Of a stretch of 64,000 nt of DNA, positions 8,373-17,462 are shown in pieces. Source of the DNA: Ruminiclostridium sp. (GTDB lineage Bacteria; Bacillota; Clostridia; Oscillospirales; Ruminococcaceae); the NCBI GenBank assembly GCA_017465545.1, contig JAFTVY010000055.1, positions 95,418 through 159,417 of the forward strand, written 5' to 3'. Within the stretch, counting starts at the first letter, position 1. Each line of letters starts with the position of its first letter. The notes under the pieces were generated by a model, which did not search any database, had not been told where the DNA came from, and saw only the letters and a program-made list of their open reading frames with translations. Both the position numbers and the translations under genes were made by a program.

Positions 8373-9284
8373 TCAGTTCTTGTCAGACATAAGCATTACC
8401 ATAACTGCCTTCTGAGCGTGCAGTCTGTTTTCTGCTTCGTCAAATATCTCTGTAGCGTGTTCTTCAAACACCTTTGCTGTGATTTCTTCTTCTCTGTGTG
8501 CAGGTAAGCAGTGCTGTACCATAGCGTCAGGCTTTGCAACAGCCATAACATCATCGTTTATCTGATAACCCTTGAAGGCAAGCTTTCTCTGTTCTGCCTC
8601 GCCTTCCTGTCCCATGGACGCCCATACGTCAGTAAAGAGAACGTCGGCATCCTTTGCGGCTTCGATAGGATCGTTGACAAGCCTGAAGTTAGGATACTGC
8701 TTGCAGAATTCCAGAACTTCAGCATCAGGATAATATCCTTCGGGACAAGCAAGAGAAACGTCCATACCTACCTTGAGGCAACCTACAGCGAGAGAATTCG
8801 CCATATTGTTACCGTCGCCTATGTAGCACATCTTGAGACCTTCAAGTCTGTTCTTATGCTCTCTTACAGTCATAAGGTCAGCAAGTATCTGGCAGGGGTG
8901 GCAGAAATCTGTAAGACCGTTGATTACGGGGATAGAACCAAACTCTGCAAGAGCCTCAACCTCAGCCTGCTCAAAGGTTCTTATCATTATACCGTCGATG
9001 TATCTTGAAAGAACTCTCGCCGTATCCTGAACAGGTTCGCCTCTGCCTATCTGCATTTCACTTGCTGATAAGAAAAGTGCATTACCGCCAAGCTGATACA
9101 TACCTGTTTCAAAGGAAACTCTTGTTCTTGTAGAAGCCTTCTGGAATATCATGCCCAGAGTCTTACCCTGAAGGTGATTGTGGGGAATTCCGTGCTTCTG
9201 TTCGTATTTCAGCTGATCTGCCAGATTTAAGATTTCCATAATTTCTTCACGGCTTAAATCAAGCATTTTAAGTAAATGTTTCAT
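8373..9284 (-). CDS. argF: Ornithine carbamoyltransferase
   Basis: A 303-residue transcarbamylase that joins carbamoyl phosphate and ornithine to citrulline. The carbamoyl phosphate loop STRTRVSFE, HPCQILADL, the ornithine-binding DVWASMGQE and HCLPAHREEE are all present. The SMG loop marks ornithine rather than putrescine or aspartate as substrate. It is the last gene of the arg operon and is followed by its terminator. The enzyme needs carbamoyl phosphate; no carAB is seen in this window. Confidence 0.95.
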   Translation of the reverse strand: MKHLLKMLDLSREEIMEILNLADQLKYEQKHGIPHNHLQGKTLGMIFQKASTRTRVSFETGMYQLGGNALFLSASEMQIGRGEPVQDTARVLSRYIDGIMIRTFEQAEVEALAEFGSIPVINGLTDFCHPCQILADLMTVREHKNRLEGLKMCYIGDGNNMANSLAVGCLKVGMDVSLACPEGYYPDAEVLEFCKQYPNFRLVNDPIEAAKDADVLFTDVWASMGQEGEAEQRKLAFKGYQINDDVMAVAKPDAMVQHCLPAHREEEITAKVFEEHATEIFDEAENRLHAQKAVMVMLMSDKN

Positions 9285-9301
9285 AATAAAATATCCTTTC
9301 T

Positions 9302-10468
9302 TTATTTAAGTAATTCTTCTAAAATCATAAGTCCCTTATCAAGCTCTTCATAGCTTATTGTAAGAGGAGGTAAAAGTCTTACCTTTTCCTTTGCGGTAAG
9401 AAGTAAAAGTCCCTTATCAAGAGCCTTCTTGACAATTTCCTTTGCTTCCTTGCCGTTTTCAAGCTCGATACCTATCATAAGTCCCATACCACTTACTGAC
9501 TTTACGTTGGGCATCTTTAAAACCTTTTCTCTGATATAATCGCCCTTTGCTGTAACCTCTGCAAGAAAAGCTTCATCTGCCGCCTTTTTCAGTACAGCAA
9601 GACCGCCTGCGCAAGCGATAGGATTACCACCGAAGGTGGAGCCATGTGTACCGGGGGTAAGCACGTCTGCACACTTATCACCTGCAAGGCAGGCTCCCAT
9701 AGGAATACCGCCTGCTATACCCTTTGCAAGAGTAATGATATCCGCCTTCTTGCCGAAATTATCTCCCGCAAGGAATTTACCTGTTCTTCCTACGCCCGTC
9801 TGAACCTCGTCAGCGATGGTAAGTACATCCATCTTTTCGCAAAGAGAGAAAATTTCATCCACAAAGCTCTGCTCAAGCGCCATAACGCCGCCCTCGCCCT
9901 GAATGTATTCAAACATAACGGCACATACCGTATCGTCAAGCTTTGATTTCAAATCTTCGATATTGTTTGCTTCAACGTATCTGAAGCCTTCTACAAAGGG
10001 GAAGAAATAATTGTGGAAAACCTCCTGCCCCGTTGCAGATAAAGTGCACATTGTTCTTCCGTGGAAGGAGTTCACAAGAGTAATTATATTATGTCTACCC
10101 TTGCCGTATTTGTCGAAGCTGTACTTTCTTGCAATCTTTATTGCGCATTCGTTAGCCTCAGCTCCGGAGTTGCAGAAAAACATATTCTTAAGGCCTGTAG
10201 CCTTACTGAGCTGTTCGGCAAAATCTGCCTGAACCCTTGTATAATAATAATTTGACGTATGTTGAAGGCTTTTAACCTGCTCGCAGACTGCGTTCACCCA
10301 GTCCTCATTGCAATAGCCGAGGGAGTTTGTACCGATACCGCTACCAAAATCTATATACTGCTTTCCGTTTTCGTCGGTAGCACACTGATTTTCGCCCTTC
10401 TCAAGTACAAGGTCAAATCTGCCGTAAGAGCCCATAACGTGAGCATTAAACTGTTCTATTGTATTCAT
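9302..10468 (-). CDS. argD: Acetylornithine aminotransferase
   Basis: A 388-residue class III PLP aminotransferase that converts N-acetylglutamate semialdehyde and glutamate to N-acetylornithine. The pyridoxal Lys lies in ITLAKGIAGG; the cofactor-binding DEVQTGVGRTG and FHGRTMCTLS are conserved, as is HGSTFGGNP. Such enzymes can also serve lysine synthesis as succinyldiaminopimelate aminotransferases, but the operon setting points to arginine. It is 17 bases from both neighbours. Confidence 0.95.
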   Translation of the reverse strand: MNTIEQFNAHVMGSYGRFDLVLEKGENQCATDENGKQYIDFGSGIGTNSLGYCNEDWVNAVCEQVKSLQHTSNYYYTRVQADFAEQLSKATGLKNMFFCNSGAEANECAIKIARKYSFDKYGKGRHNIITLVNSFHGRTMCTLSATGQEVFHNYFFPFVEGFRYVEANNIEDLKSKLDDTVCAVMFEYIQGEGGVMALEQSFVDEIFSLCEKMDVLTIADEVQTGVGRTGKFLAGDNFGKKADIITLAKGIAGGIPMGACLAGDKCADVLTPGTHGSTFGGNPIACAGGLAVLKKAADEAFLAEVTAKGDYIREKVLKMPNVKSVSGMGLMIGIELENGKEAKEIVKKALDKGLLLLTAKEKVRLLPPLTISYEELDKGLMILEELLK

Positions 10469-10484
10469 TTTATATTCCTTCCGG

Positions 10485-11336
10485 TTATATAATCATTGTA
10501 CCTGCACCCTCATTGGTGAGAAGCTCAATGAGTATTGAGTGAGGTATTCTGCCATCGATGATATTTGCCTGCTTTACACCACGTCTTACAGCTTCTACAC
10601 AGCAATCAATCTTAGGAATCATACCGCCTGAAATAATACCCTGCTCCTTTAAGTAAGGTACTTCACTTACGCCTACAGAGTAGATGAGAGTATTTTCATC
10701 ATCCTTATCTCTTAAAAGTCCCTTGATGTCTGTGAGAAGAATAAGGCTTTCTGCCTTAAGCTCTGCCGCAATTCTTGCTGCCGCTGTATCTGCGTTGATG
10801 TTATATACCTTACCATCCTTGCCTGCGGCAACAGTAGAAATAACGGGAATATATCCCTTCTCGAGTACGTTTTCGATTACCTTGGCGTTGATGTTTGTAA
10901 TCTCGCCTACAAGACCTAAATCGGGAGATAACTGTTCAGCCTCTATAAGATGTGAATCAAGTCCGCAAAGGCCGATCGCTTCACCCTTGTGAGTATAAAG
11001 GAGATCGACAAGATCTTTGTTCACCTTACCGCAAAGCACCATCTGAACAATATCAATGGTTTCCTGATCTGTATAGCGCAGTCCGTTGACGAACTTACTT
11101 TCCTTGCCGACCTTATTCAGCATGGCATTGATTTCAGGTCCACCGCCGTGAACAAGAACTATTTTTATTCCGCAAAGGGATAAAAGAACTATATCAGACA
11201 TAACCGCCTGCTTAAGTTCATTGTTTGTCATAGCATTTCCGCCGTATTTTACGACAACTACCTTATTGGCATATTTCTGTATATAAGGGAGCGCGTCACT
11301 TAATATCTGCGCTCTGCTTTCGTGTTCTACTGACAT
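10485..11336 (-). CDS. argB: Acetylglutamate kinase
   Basis: A 283-residue amino acid kinase that phosphorylates N-acetylglutamate. The phosphate loop VVKYGGNAM, the nucleotide region VHGGGPEIN and LLTDIKGLL are typical. It has the N-terminal helix (about 15 residues before the core) found in arginine-sensitive hexameric forms, which would suit feedback control in a cyclic, ArgJ-based pathway; that is inference. The gene lies between argJ (25 bases) and argD (16 bases). Confidence 0.95.
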   Translation of the reverse strand: MSVEHESRAQILSDALPYIQKYANKVVVVKYGGNAMTNNELKQAVMSDIVLLSLCGIKIVLVHGGGPEINAMLNKVGKESKFVNGLRYTDQETIDIVQMVLCGKVNKDLVDLLYTHKGEAIGLCGLDSHLIEAEQLSPDLGLVGEITNINAKVIENVLEKGYIPVISTVAAGKDGKVYNINADTAAARIAAELKAESLILLTDIKGLLRDKDDENTLIYSVGVSEVPYLKEQGIISGGMIPKIDCCVEAVRRGVKQANIIDGRIPHSILIELLTNEGAGTMII

Positions 11337-11361
11337 TTTACTTTTCCTTTCCCGTACTTTT

Positions 11362-12594
11362 TTAGCTTCTGTATTCAGCGTTTATCTTTACGTATTCATA
11401 AGTGAGGTCACAGCCCCAGGCAACCGACTTGTGTAAGCCGTCATGAAGATCGACAATTATCACTATCTCATCCTCAGACAGTATCGCAAAAGCCTTGTCT
11501 TCGGAGAAGTCAACGCCTGCACCCTTTTCGCATACCTTGACAACACCCTTATCAGATGACAAAAGAACCTCAACCTTGGAGATATCAAAATCACCTTCTG
11601 CATATCCGATAGCACACAGGATTCTGCCCCAGTTTGCATCAGCCGCAAATATAGCCGCCTTTAAAAGACTGCTGTTTATAACCGATAAAGCTACGCTCTT
11701 TGCTATAGCCTCTGTAGGTGCATTCTGCACTACGCATTCCATAAGCTTTGTAGCACCCTCGCCGTCTCTTGCAGTTTCTCTTGCAAGATTCATCATTACC
11801 GCATAAAGTCCGTTGAGGAATATTTCGTAATTTTTATCTTCTGCTGTAATTTCATCATTTTCTGCAAGACCTGAAGCCATAATGCATACGGTATCGTTTG
11901 TGGACGTGTCACCATCAACGCTAACCATATTGTAAGTGATTTCTGTGGTACGCTTTAAAGCCTTCTGAAGAAGCGCAGAATTGATATTTACGTCGGTTGT
12001 AATAAAAGCAAGCATTGTAGCCATATTAGGATTTATCATACCGCTACCCTTACTGATACCACCGATATGACATTTCTTTCCGTCAAGCTCAAATTCAACC
12101 GCAAGCTCTTTTTTTCTTGTGTCGGTTGTCATTATAGCCTCACAAGCAAGTGTACTGCCATCAGCGGAAAGACTGCTTGCAAGCTTTTCTATATTGTTCT
12201 TAACGGGATCGATAGAAAGCTTCTGACCGATAACACCGGTAGAGCCTACAATCACGTCGTTCTTATCAATGCCAAGCTGTTCGGCACAAAGCTCGCACAT
12301 CTGCTCAGCAATCTCGATTCCGTTAGAGTTGCAGGTGTTAGCGTTACCGCTGTTTACGATAACAGCCTGAGCTAAACCATCTTCAAGATGCTTTTTTGTA
12401 ACTGTAATAGGCGCACCCTTAACCTTATTCTGTGTATACATAGCCGCCGCTGTGCATTTCTTTTCACAGCTGATGATCGCTAAATCTCTCTTTGTGCTAC
12501 CGGGCTTGATTCCTACGTTTATACCGCCCGCAACAAAGCCCTTTGCCGCACATACACCGCCGTCTACCGGCTTATAATTTTCAAATTCTACCAT
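11362..12594 (-). CDS. argJ: Bifunctional glutamate N-acetyltransferase / ornithine acetyltransferase
   Basis: A 410-residue Ntn-type enzyme that recycles the acetyl group from N-acetylornithine to glutamate, and in bifunctional forms also makes N-acetylglutamate from acetyl-CoA. The self-cleavage site is in NPNMATMLAFITTD, where the second Thr becomes the new N-terminal nucleophile. Also seen are NSGNANTCN and GDTSTNDT. No argE or argA appears in the operon, consistent with the cyclic pathway. Mono- versus bifunctionality cannot be told from sequence alone. Confidence 0.95.
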   Translation of the reverse strand: MVEFENYKPVDGGVCAAKGFVAGGINVGIKPGSTKRDLAIISCEKKCTAAAMYTQNKVKGAPITVTKKHLEDGLAQAVIVNSGNANTCNSNGIEIAEQMCELCAEQLGIDKNDVIVGSTGVIGQKLSIDPVKNNIEKLASSLSADGSTLACEAIMTTDTRKKELAVEFELDGKKCHIGGISKGSGMINPNMATMLAFITTDVNINSALLQKALKRTTEITYNMVSVDGDTSTNDTVCIMASGLAENDEITAEDKNYEIFLNGLYAVMMNLARETARDGEGATKLMECVVQNAPTEAIAKSVALSVINSSLLKAAIFAADANWGRILCAIGYAEGDFDISKVEVLLSSDKGVVKVCEKGAGVDFSEDKAFAILSEDEIVIIVDLHDGLHKSVAWGCDLTYEYVKINAEYRS

Positions 12595-12612
12595 AATTAC
12601 TACCTTTCAATA

Positions 12613-13560
12613 TTAAACAAGACCTGTTGTTTCATCTATTCCCATCATTATATTGAGGCACTGTACCGCCGCACCGCTGGCACCCTTGCCTAAATTATCA
12701 AGACGTGAGCAAAGCACGATTCTGTCGTCATTGCCACAAACGAATATTTCCATATCGTTTCTGTCAGAGAGTGTGTTAGCCGCTAAGAAACCGTCAGCTA
12801 AAACGCCTTCGCCCATTTTTGGCATTACCTTTACAAGCTTCTGACCTTCATAATGCTCGCAGAAAATCTTATGAATATCATCAAGAGTGTACTTTTTAGG
12901 TAAAAGTCTTGTGATAATCGGAACTGTTACAACCATACCGCTGAAATAATCGCAGATTAAAGGATTGAATACGGGTTCATAGTCAAGTCCGCTTATCTTC
13001 ATCATTTCGGGCAGATGCTTATGAGCCTGAGGCAGAGCGTACTGTCTGGGACTGTTATATTCGTAAGGCTTTTCGTCACCTTCGTAAACTGCAATAGCCT
13101 TCTTACCCGCTCCGCTGTAGCCTGATACCGCATGACAGACAACAGGATAATCTGCAGGAACTATTCCGCCACTTACAAGAGGATACATAAGAGATGCAAA
13201 ACCGCTTGCATAACAACCGGGAACCGCTACACGATTTGACGCTGTAATCTTTTCTCTGTGAGCCGCTGACAGCTCAGGGAAACCATACGCCCAGTCAGGA
13301 TTTGTTCTGTGTGCCGTAGAAGCATCAATGATACGCACGTTATCATTTTCTATAAAGGATACCGCTTCTCTTGAAGCCGCATCGGGTAAGCATAAGAAAG
13401 TAAAATCAGAAGAATTGATAAATTTCTTTCTTTCGTCATTATCCTTACGCTTTTCTTCGGATATTTTAAGTATCTCTATATCTGTTCTTCCTTCAAAACG
13501 CTGAAGAATCTTCAGTCCGGTAGTACCTTCCTGACCGTCTATATATACTTTTACGCTCAT
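12613..13560 (-). CDS. argC: N-acetyl-gamma-glutamyl-phosphate reductase, type 2
   Basis: A 315-residue NADPH-dependent reductase that converts N-acetylglutamyl phosphate to the semialdehyde. It is the short, type 2 ArgC: it opens with VYIDGQEGTTGLKI rather than the GaxGYtG fold of classical ArgC. The catalytic Cys is in VPGCYASGF, and DASTAHR and HAVSGYSGAGKK are conserved. Type 2 ArgC is common in proteobacteria and in some Clostridia. It lies 18 bases before argJ. Confidence 0.94.
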   Translation of the reverse strand: MSVKVYIDGQEGTTGLKILQRFEGRTDIEILKISEEKRKDNDERKKFINSSDFTFLCLPDAASREAVSFIENDNVRIIDASTAHRTNPDWAYGFPELSAAHREKITASNRVAVPGCYASGFASLMYPLVSGGIVPADYPVVCHAVSGYSGAGKKAIAVYEGDEKPYEYNSPRQYALPQAHKHLPEMMKISGLDYEPVFNPLICDYFSGMVVTVPIITRLLPKKYTLDDIHKIFCEHYEGQKLVKVMPKMGEGVLADGFLAANTLSDRNDMEIFVCGNDDRIVLCSRLDNLGKGASGAAVQCLNIMMGIDETTGLV

Positions 13561-13583
13561 TTTTCTTTCTCCTGTTCATAAAA

Positions 13584-13997
13584 TCACTTTGTGAGGAACA
13601 ACGTCATTCCACATCCGCGTTCATCGTTAGGTCTACGCATAAAGCCGAGCTTTTCATAAAAGCCTTCCTTATCTTTTGCGGACATCAGATTTATCATAAT
13701 CGTTTCGCCATCATCCGCTACAGATAATGCACAATTCATAAGTCTGTTCAGCATCTCTCTGCCGATACCCATTCCCTGATATTCAGGTCTGACGATTACG
13801 TCTGATATAAAGAACTGGTAGCCGCCATCTCCCACAACTCTCGCTGAGCCGACTTCCTTCTCTCCGTCAAGAGCAGTAATAGCAAAGACAGAATTGTTCT
13901 TTGCTGCGGCAAGCTGTCTTTCAGAAAGCTCATACCAGCCAACGCTTCTTCTGAATGAATTGATATCCTTTGGTATTCTGTATTCGTAAGTTATCAT
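13584..13997 (-). CDS. GNAT family N-acetyltransferase coupled to argH
   Basis: A 137-residue single-domain GNAT protein. The acetyl-CoA loop is RPEYQGMGIGREML (about residues 73-86), with the late motif FYEKLGFMRRPNDERGCGM. Its start codon overlaps the argH stop (TAATG), so the two are translationally coupled. The substrate is unknown. Some bacteria fuse a GNAT domain with acetylglutamate synthase activity to ArgH, so a short synthase is one possibility, but the sequence looks like a broad uncharacterised acetyltransferase family, and ArgJ may already supply N-acetylglutamate. Confidence 0.85.
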   Translation of the reverse strand: MITYEYRIPKDINSFRRSVGWYELSERQLAAAKNNSVFAITALDGEKEVGSARVVGDGGYQFFISDVIVRPEYQGMGIGREMLNRLMNCALSVADDGETIMINLMSAKDKEGFYEKLGFMRRPNDERGCGMTLFLTK

Positions 13998-15385
13998 TAA
14001 ATATTTATTCCGTTCAGTTTATTTTTTAAATCTGCAATCTGCTTCTTTACCGCCTCAGGTGCAGGGCCGCCGTCGACGTTTCTCTGCATTACGCAGGTAT
14101 CAAGACTTATCGCATCGTAAACGTCGTTATCGAATACGTCGCAGAGCTTTTTGTATTCGTCAAGCGCAAGCTCTTCGAGTGTTGTATTCTTTTCAATGCA
14201 AACAGCAACGAGTGTGCCTGTAATCTTATAGGCTGTTCTGAAGGGTAAGCCCTTCTTTACAAGGTAATCCGCACAGTCTGTAGCATTGATAAAGCCTTTA
14301 GCTGCCGCCATTCTCATATTCTGCTTATTTACGTTCATTGTAGCAAGCATAGGAATAAAGGTGGAAATGCAGAGCTTTACCGTATCAACTGCATCAAATA
14401 TAGCTTCCTTATCCTCCTGCATATCCTTGTTATATGCTAAAGGAAGTCCCTTCATCATAGAAAGAAGTGTCTGAAGGTCGCCGTATACTCTGCCCGTCTT
14501 ACCTCTTATAAGCTCAGTGATATCGGGGTTCTTCTTCTGGGGCATAATAGAGCTACCTGTAGAATAAGCGTCGTCAAGCTCGATAAACTTGAATTCCCAG
14601 CTGCACCACATAATTATTTCTTCAGAAAATCTTGAAAGATGCATCATTAAAATAGAAATATCGGAGCATAATTCAATGCAGAAATCTCTGTCAGAAACAC
14701 CATCAAGGCTGTTCATTGTGAATTCTCTGAAGTTAAGAAGCTCTGCTGTACGCTTTCTATTAAGGGGATACGTTGTACCTGCAAGCGCACAGGAGCCTAA
14801 AGGCATAACGTCCATTCTGTAAAGGCAGTCCTGAAGTCTTGTGAGGTCACGCATAAGCATCTGGGCATATGCCATCAGGTGATGAGCAAAAGTTATAGGC
14901 TGAGCTCTCTGAAGATGCGTATAACCAGGCATTACTGTATCAAGATGCTTTTCCGCCATATCTGTTATTGTAACGATAATCTCCTTTACAAGCGCCTCGA
15001 TTTCCTTTATCTCATCCTTTAAATAGAGCTTTATATCAACTGCTACCTGATCGTTTCTGCTTCGTGCAGTATGTAAGCGCTTGCCCGCATCACCGATTCT
15101 CTCGGTAAGTTCTGCTTCGATAAACATATGTATATCCTCTGCATTGGGATCGAAGCTGAGATTTCCGTTTTCGATATCTGCTAAAATTCCGTTTAAGCCA
15201 TCGATGATGGACTTGCAGTCATCGGCGCTTATGATTCCCTGTTCGCTGAGCATTGTAGCATGAGCTACAGAACCCATAATATCGTGTTTATACATTCTGG
15301 CGTCAAAAGATATTGAAGAGTTGAAGTCATTTACCTTTGAATCAACCTCTTTTGAAAATCTTCCCGCCCACATCATTTTTGACAT
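13997..15385 (-). CDS. argH: Argininosuccinate lyase
   Basis: A 462-residue fumarase/aspartase superfamily lyase that splits argininosuccinate into arginine and fumarate. The signature loop GSSIMPQKKNPD, TARSRNDQVAVD and PGYTHLQRAQP are all present. Length is normal and no GNAT domain is fused to it; the following gene encodes a separate one. It sits 133 bases downstream of argG. Confidence 0.96.
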   Translation of the reverse strand: MSKMMWAGRFSKEVDSKVNDFNSSISFDARMYKHDIMGSVAHATMLSEQGIISADDCKSIIDGLNGILADIENGNLSFDPNAEDIHMFIEAELTERIGDAGKRLHTARSRNDQVAVDIKLYLKDEIKEIEALVKEIIVTITDMAEKHLDTVMPGYTHLQRAQPITFAHHLMAYAQMLMRDLTRLQDCLYRMDVMPLGSCALAGTTYPLNRKRTAELLNFREFTMNSLDGVSDRDFCIELCSDISILMMHLSRFSEEIIMWCSWEFKFIELDDAYSTGSSIMPQKKNPDITELIRGKTGRVYGDLQTLLSMMKGLPLAYNKDMQEDKEAIFDAVDTVKLCISTFIPMLATMNVNKQNMRMAAAKGFINATDCADYLVKKGLPFRTAYKITGTLVAVCIEKNTTLEELALDEYKKLCDVFDNDVYDAISLDTCVMQRNVDGGPAPEAVKKQIADLKNKLNGINI

Positions 15386-15471
15386 ATCTTTTCTTTCCTT
15401 CCTTTATGTTCATATCGCAAAAAGAATTTTCTTTCTCCGATATAAATATAAATGCTTTATTTAACAGCTAC

Positions 15472-15498
15472 AAGGGAAAGCCCGGAAAGCTTCCCCTT
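15472..15498 (-). other. Hairpin between argG and argH
   Basis: A 10-bp stem (AAGGGGAAGC with GCTTTCCCTT, one G-U pair, 7-base loop) lies just after argG. There is no U-run, so it may stabilise the argG message or set stoichiometry rather than end transcription. Confidence 0.45.
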
Positions 15499-15518
15499 TG
15501 TATCTGATAATTTTAAAA

Positions 15519-16745
15519 TTACTTGTTATTTCTTTCTTCGTCAAGAAGAGCCTTAACCTTGATAGGCAGACCGAAGAGGTTGATAAAGCCCTTGGAATCT
15601 GTCTGGTCGTAAACGTCGTCTTCACCGAAGGAAGCGAAATCTTCGCTGTAAAGAGTATAGGGAGAAGTAACGCCAGCATTGATGATATTGCCCTTGTAGA
15701 GCTTTAATCTTACGTCGCCTGTTACAGTTTCCTGTGTCTTGTCAACGAAAGCGTCCATAGCCTCTCTTAAAGGTGTGTACCACTGTCCGTTATATACGAG
15801 GTCAGCATACTTTAATGCAAGACCATACTTGTAGTGCTGTGTTTCCTTATCGAGACAGATTGTTTCTAATACCTCGTGAGCGTGATAAAGAATTGTACCA
15901 CCGGGAGTTTCGTATACGCCACGGGACTTCATACCAACGAGTCTGTTTTCAACTACGTCAAAAAGACCGATACCGTTTGCGCCACCAATCTTGTTGAGTG
16001 TCTTGATGAGCTTAACGCCGTCCATTTCTTCACCATCTAAAGCGGTGGGGATACCCTTTTCAAAGTGAATTGTGATGTACGTAGCCTTATCGGGAGCCAT
16101 TTCGGGAGAAACGCCGAGTTCGAGGAAGCCTTCCTTATTGTATAAAGGCTCGTTTGCAGGATCTTCGAGGTCAAGACCTTCGTGAGATAAGTGCCAGAGG
16201 TTCATATCCTTTGAGTAGTTTGTTTCACGTGTGATCTTGATAGGAACGTTGTGCGCTTCTGCATATTCGATTTCCTGTTCTCTTGACTTGATGTCCCATA
16301 TTCTCCAGGGAGCAATGATTTCAAGGTTAGGAGCTAAGGCCTTGATTGTAAGCTCGAAACGAACCTGGTCATTACCCTTACCTGTACAGCCGTGGCAGAT
16401 AGCGTCTGCGCCTTCAGCCTTTGCGATTTCAACAAGTCTCTTTGCAATGGGAGGACGTGCAAAGGAAGTACCGAGAAGGTAGCCTTCGTACTTTGCGCCA
16501 GCCTTTAAAGTGGGGAAAATAAAGTCGTTTACGAATTCATCCTGAATATCTTCGATATAGAGCTTTGTAGCGCCTGTCTTCTTAGCTCTTTCTTCAAGTC
16601 CTTCGATTTCTGCATCCTGACCTACGTTACCTGCTACACAGATAACCTCGCATCCGGGATAGTTTTCGTGTAACCAGGGGATGATTATAGAAGTATCAAG
16701 ACCACCTGAGTACGCAAGAATGATTTTTTTGATTTCTTTTGCCAT
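15519..16745 (-). CDS. argG: Argininosuccinate synthase
   Basis: A 408-residue ATP pyrophosphatase-type enzyme joining citrulline and aspartate. The N-terminal PP-loop [11 protein letters not shown] and the citrulline/aspartate-binding [15 protein letters not shown] are visible. I start it at ATG 16745 (MAKEIKK), the usual N-terminus, with AAAGGA about 10 bases upstream; a longer in-frame reading to 16769 adds only eight unlikely residues. It is the first gene of the arg operon, directly after the promoter at 16814-16841. Codon use favours C-ending codons, as in highly expressed genes. Confidence 0.95.
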   Translation of the reverse strand: MAKEIKKIILAYSGGLDTSIIIPWLHENYPGCEVICVAGNVGQDAEIEGLEERAKKTGATKLYIEDIQDEFVNDFIFPTLKAGAKYEGYLLGTSFARPPIAKRLVEIAKAEGADAICHGCTGKGNDQVRFELTIKALAPNLEIIAPWRIWDIKSREQEIEYAEAHNVPIKITRETNYSKDMNLWHLSHEGLDLEDPANEPLYNKEGFLELGVSPEMAPDKATYITIHFEKGIPTALDGEEMDGVKLIKTLNKIGGANGIGLFDVVENRLVGMKSRGVYETPGGTILYHAHEVLETICLDKETQHYKYGLALKYADLVYNGQWYTPLREAMDAFVDKTQETVTGDVRLKLYKGNIINAGVTSPYTLYSEDFASFGEDDVYDQTDSKGFINLFGLPIKVKALLDEERNNK

Positions 16746-16809
16746 TTTCTTTACATTCCTTTCTATCAATGACAGCTTGTGCCGTCGTCAATGTGAATTA
16801 ATCAACACT

Positions 16810-16887
16810 GTATATTATACACCATTTTGCAGTTTTGTCAAGGAATTTTATACATTATTCCGTATATTATACAGTATAAACTGTATA
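16810..16887. promoter_or_regulatory. Palindromic operator candidates at the argG / XRE divergent region
   Basis: The 11-mer GTATATTATAC occurs twice, at 16810-16820 (over the argG -10) and 16862-16872. A perfect palindrome TATACAGT-N4-ACTGTATA lies at 16868-16887. Spacing and symmetry suit a hexameric repressor such as ArgR, which is encoded in this window, but the motif is not the textbook ARG box. Confidence 0.5.
16814..16841 (-). promoter_or_regulatory. argG: Consensus promoter of the arginine operon
   Basis: Read on the minus strand, TTGACA (16841-16836) and TATAAT (16819-16814) are both perfect and separated by 16 bases. They predict a start near 16807 and a leader of about 60 bases before argG. 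Confidence 0.88.
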
Positions 16888-16924
16888 TTCTTTGAATTTA
16901 TCGAAATTTGACGATTTTTTTCAA

Positions 16925-16953
16925 TTGACAAAGCGAAAAAGTGGATATATAAT
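16925..16953 (+). promoter_or_regulatory. Consensus promoter of the XRE gene
   Basis: TTGACA (16925-16930) and TATAAT (16948-16953) are separated by 17 bases, 34 bases before the XRE start. It diverges from the argG promoter. Confidence 0.85.
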
Positions 16954-16987
16954 TATAGTTATAAAGACTACAACACCCGGAGGAATT

Positions 16988-17428
16988 ATGGAAATTCAGG
17001 AAAAACTGGAAATTCTGATAAAAAGAAACGGTTATAAAAAATCAGACTTTGCTTCAGCTCTCGGCATAACCTACAGAGCTCTGGCAAACTATATAAACGG
17101 CAGTCGTTTTCCGAGACAGAAAATACTCAGCGATATGGCCGTATTACTTGATACGGATGAAGAAACGCTTATAGACAACAATATATCTCTTTCCCTTTCA
17201 TCAGAGGAAAAGCTTTACTTCTACGGTTCATCTGACAGCGAAATTCTTGAAAATGCAGACGAAGTACTCGCATCGGTAGAAAAGCTTCTTTCCGATAAGA
17301 AATTCACCGATGATGATAAAAGAGCCTTTTTCAACTGCGTCGCAGAAAAATATTTCAGAGAAAAAGCAAAAAATTCTGATTCCCCTATTGACACGGAGCT
17401 GTTATCGTGCTATAATACAAACAGTTGA
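16988..17428 (+). CDS. XRE family helix-turn-helix regulator
   Basis: A 146-residue DNA-binding protein. Residues about 5-62 form a Cro/C1-type HTH (KSDFASALGITYRALANYIN), followed by an acidic helical C-terminal region without a recognised ligand-binding domain. The ATG at 16988 follows a GGAGG site; an upstream in-frame reading has no ribosome site. It is divergent from the arginine operon and precedes the metal-sensor gene, whose promoter lies inside its 3' end. Its target is unknown: the arg operon, the metal genes or itself are all possible. Confidence 0.82.
   Translation: MEIQEKLEILIKRNGYKKSDFASALGITYRALANYINGSRFPRQKILSDMAVLLDTDEETLIDNNISLSLSSEEKLYFYGSSDSEILENADEVLASVEKLLSDKKFTDDDKRAFFNCVAEKYFREKAKNSDSPIDTELLSCYNTNS
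17388..17416 (+). promoter_or_regulatory. Internal promoter for the CadC-type regulator
   Basis: Perfect TTGACA (17388-17393) and TATAAT (17411-17416), 17 bases apart, lie inside the last codons of the XRE gene. They would start a transcript near 17423, about 40 bases before the sensor ATG. Confidence 0.8.
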
Positions 17429-17440
17429 GCAAACATTCAA
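17425..17440 (+). promoter_or_regulatory. Imperfect SmtB-type operator
   Basis: TTGAGCAAACATTCAA has TTGA/TCAA outer arms spaced as in the perfect operator at 17863-17878, and it lies at the predicted transcription start. It would allow autorepression. Inner bases differ from consensus. Confidence 0.45.
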
Positions 17441-17462
17441 ACAATCAAAAAGGATTTACACT

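Noticed and set aside
16746-16769. Longer argG start (eight extra residues)
   Set aside because: The conserved N-terminus and better ribosome-site placement favour 16745.
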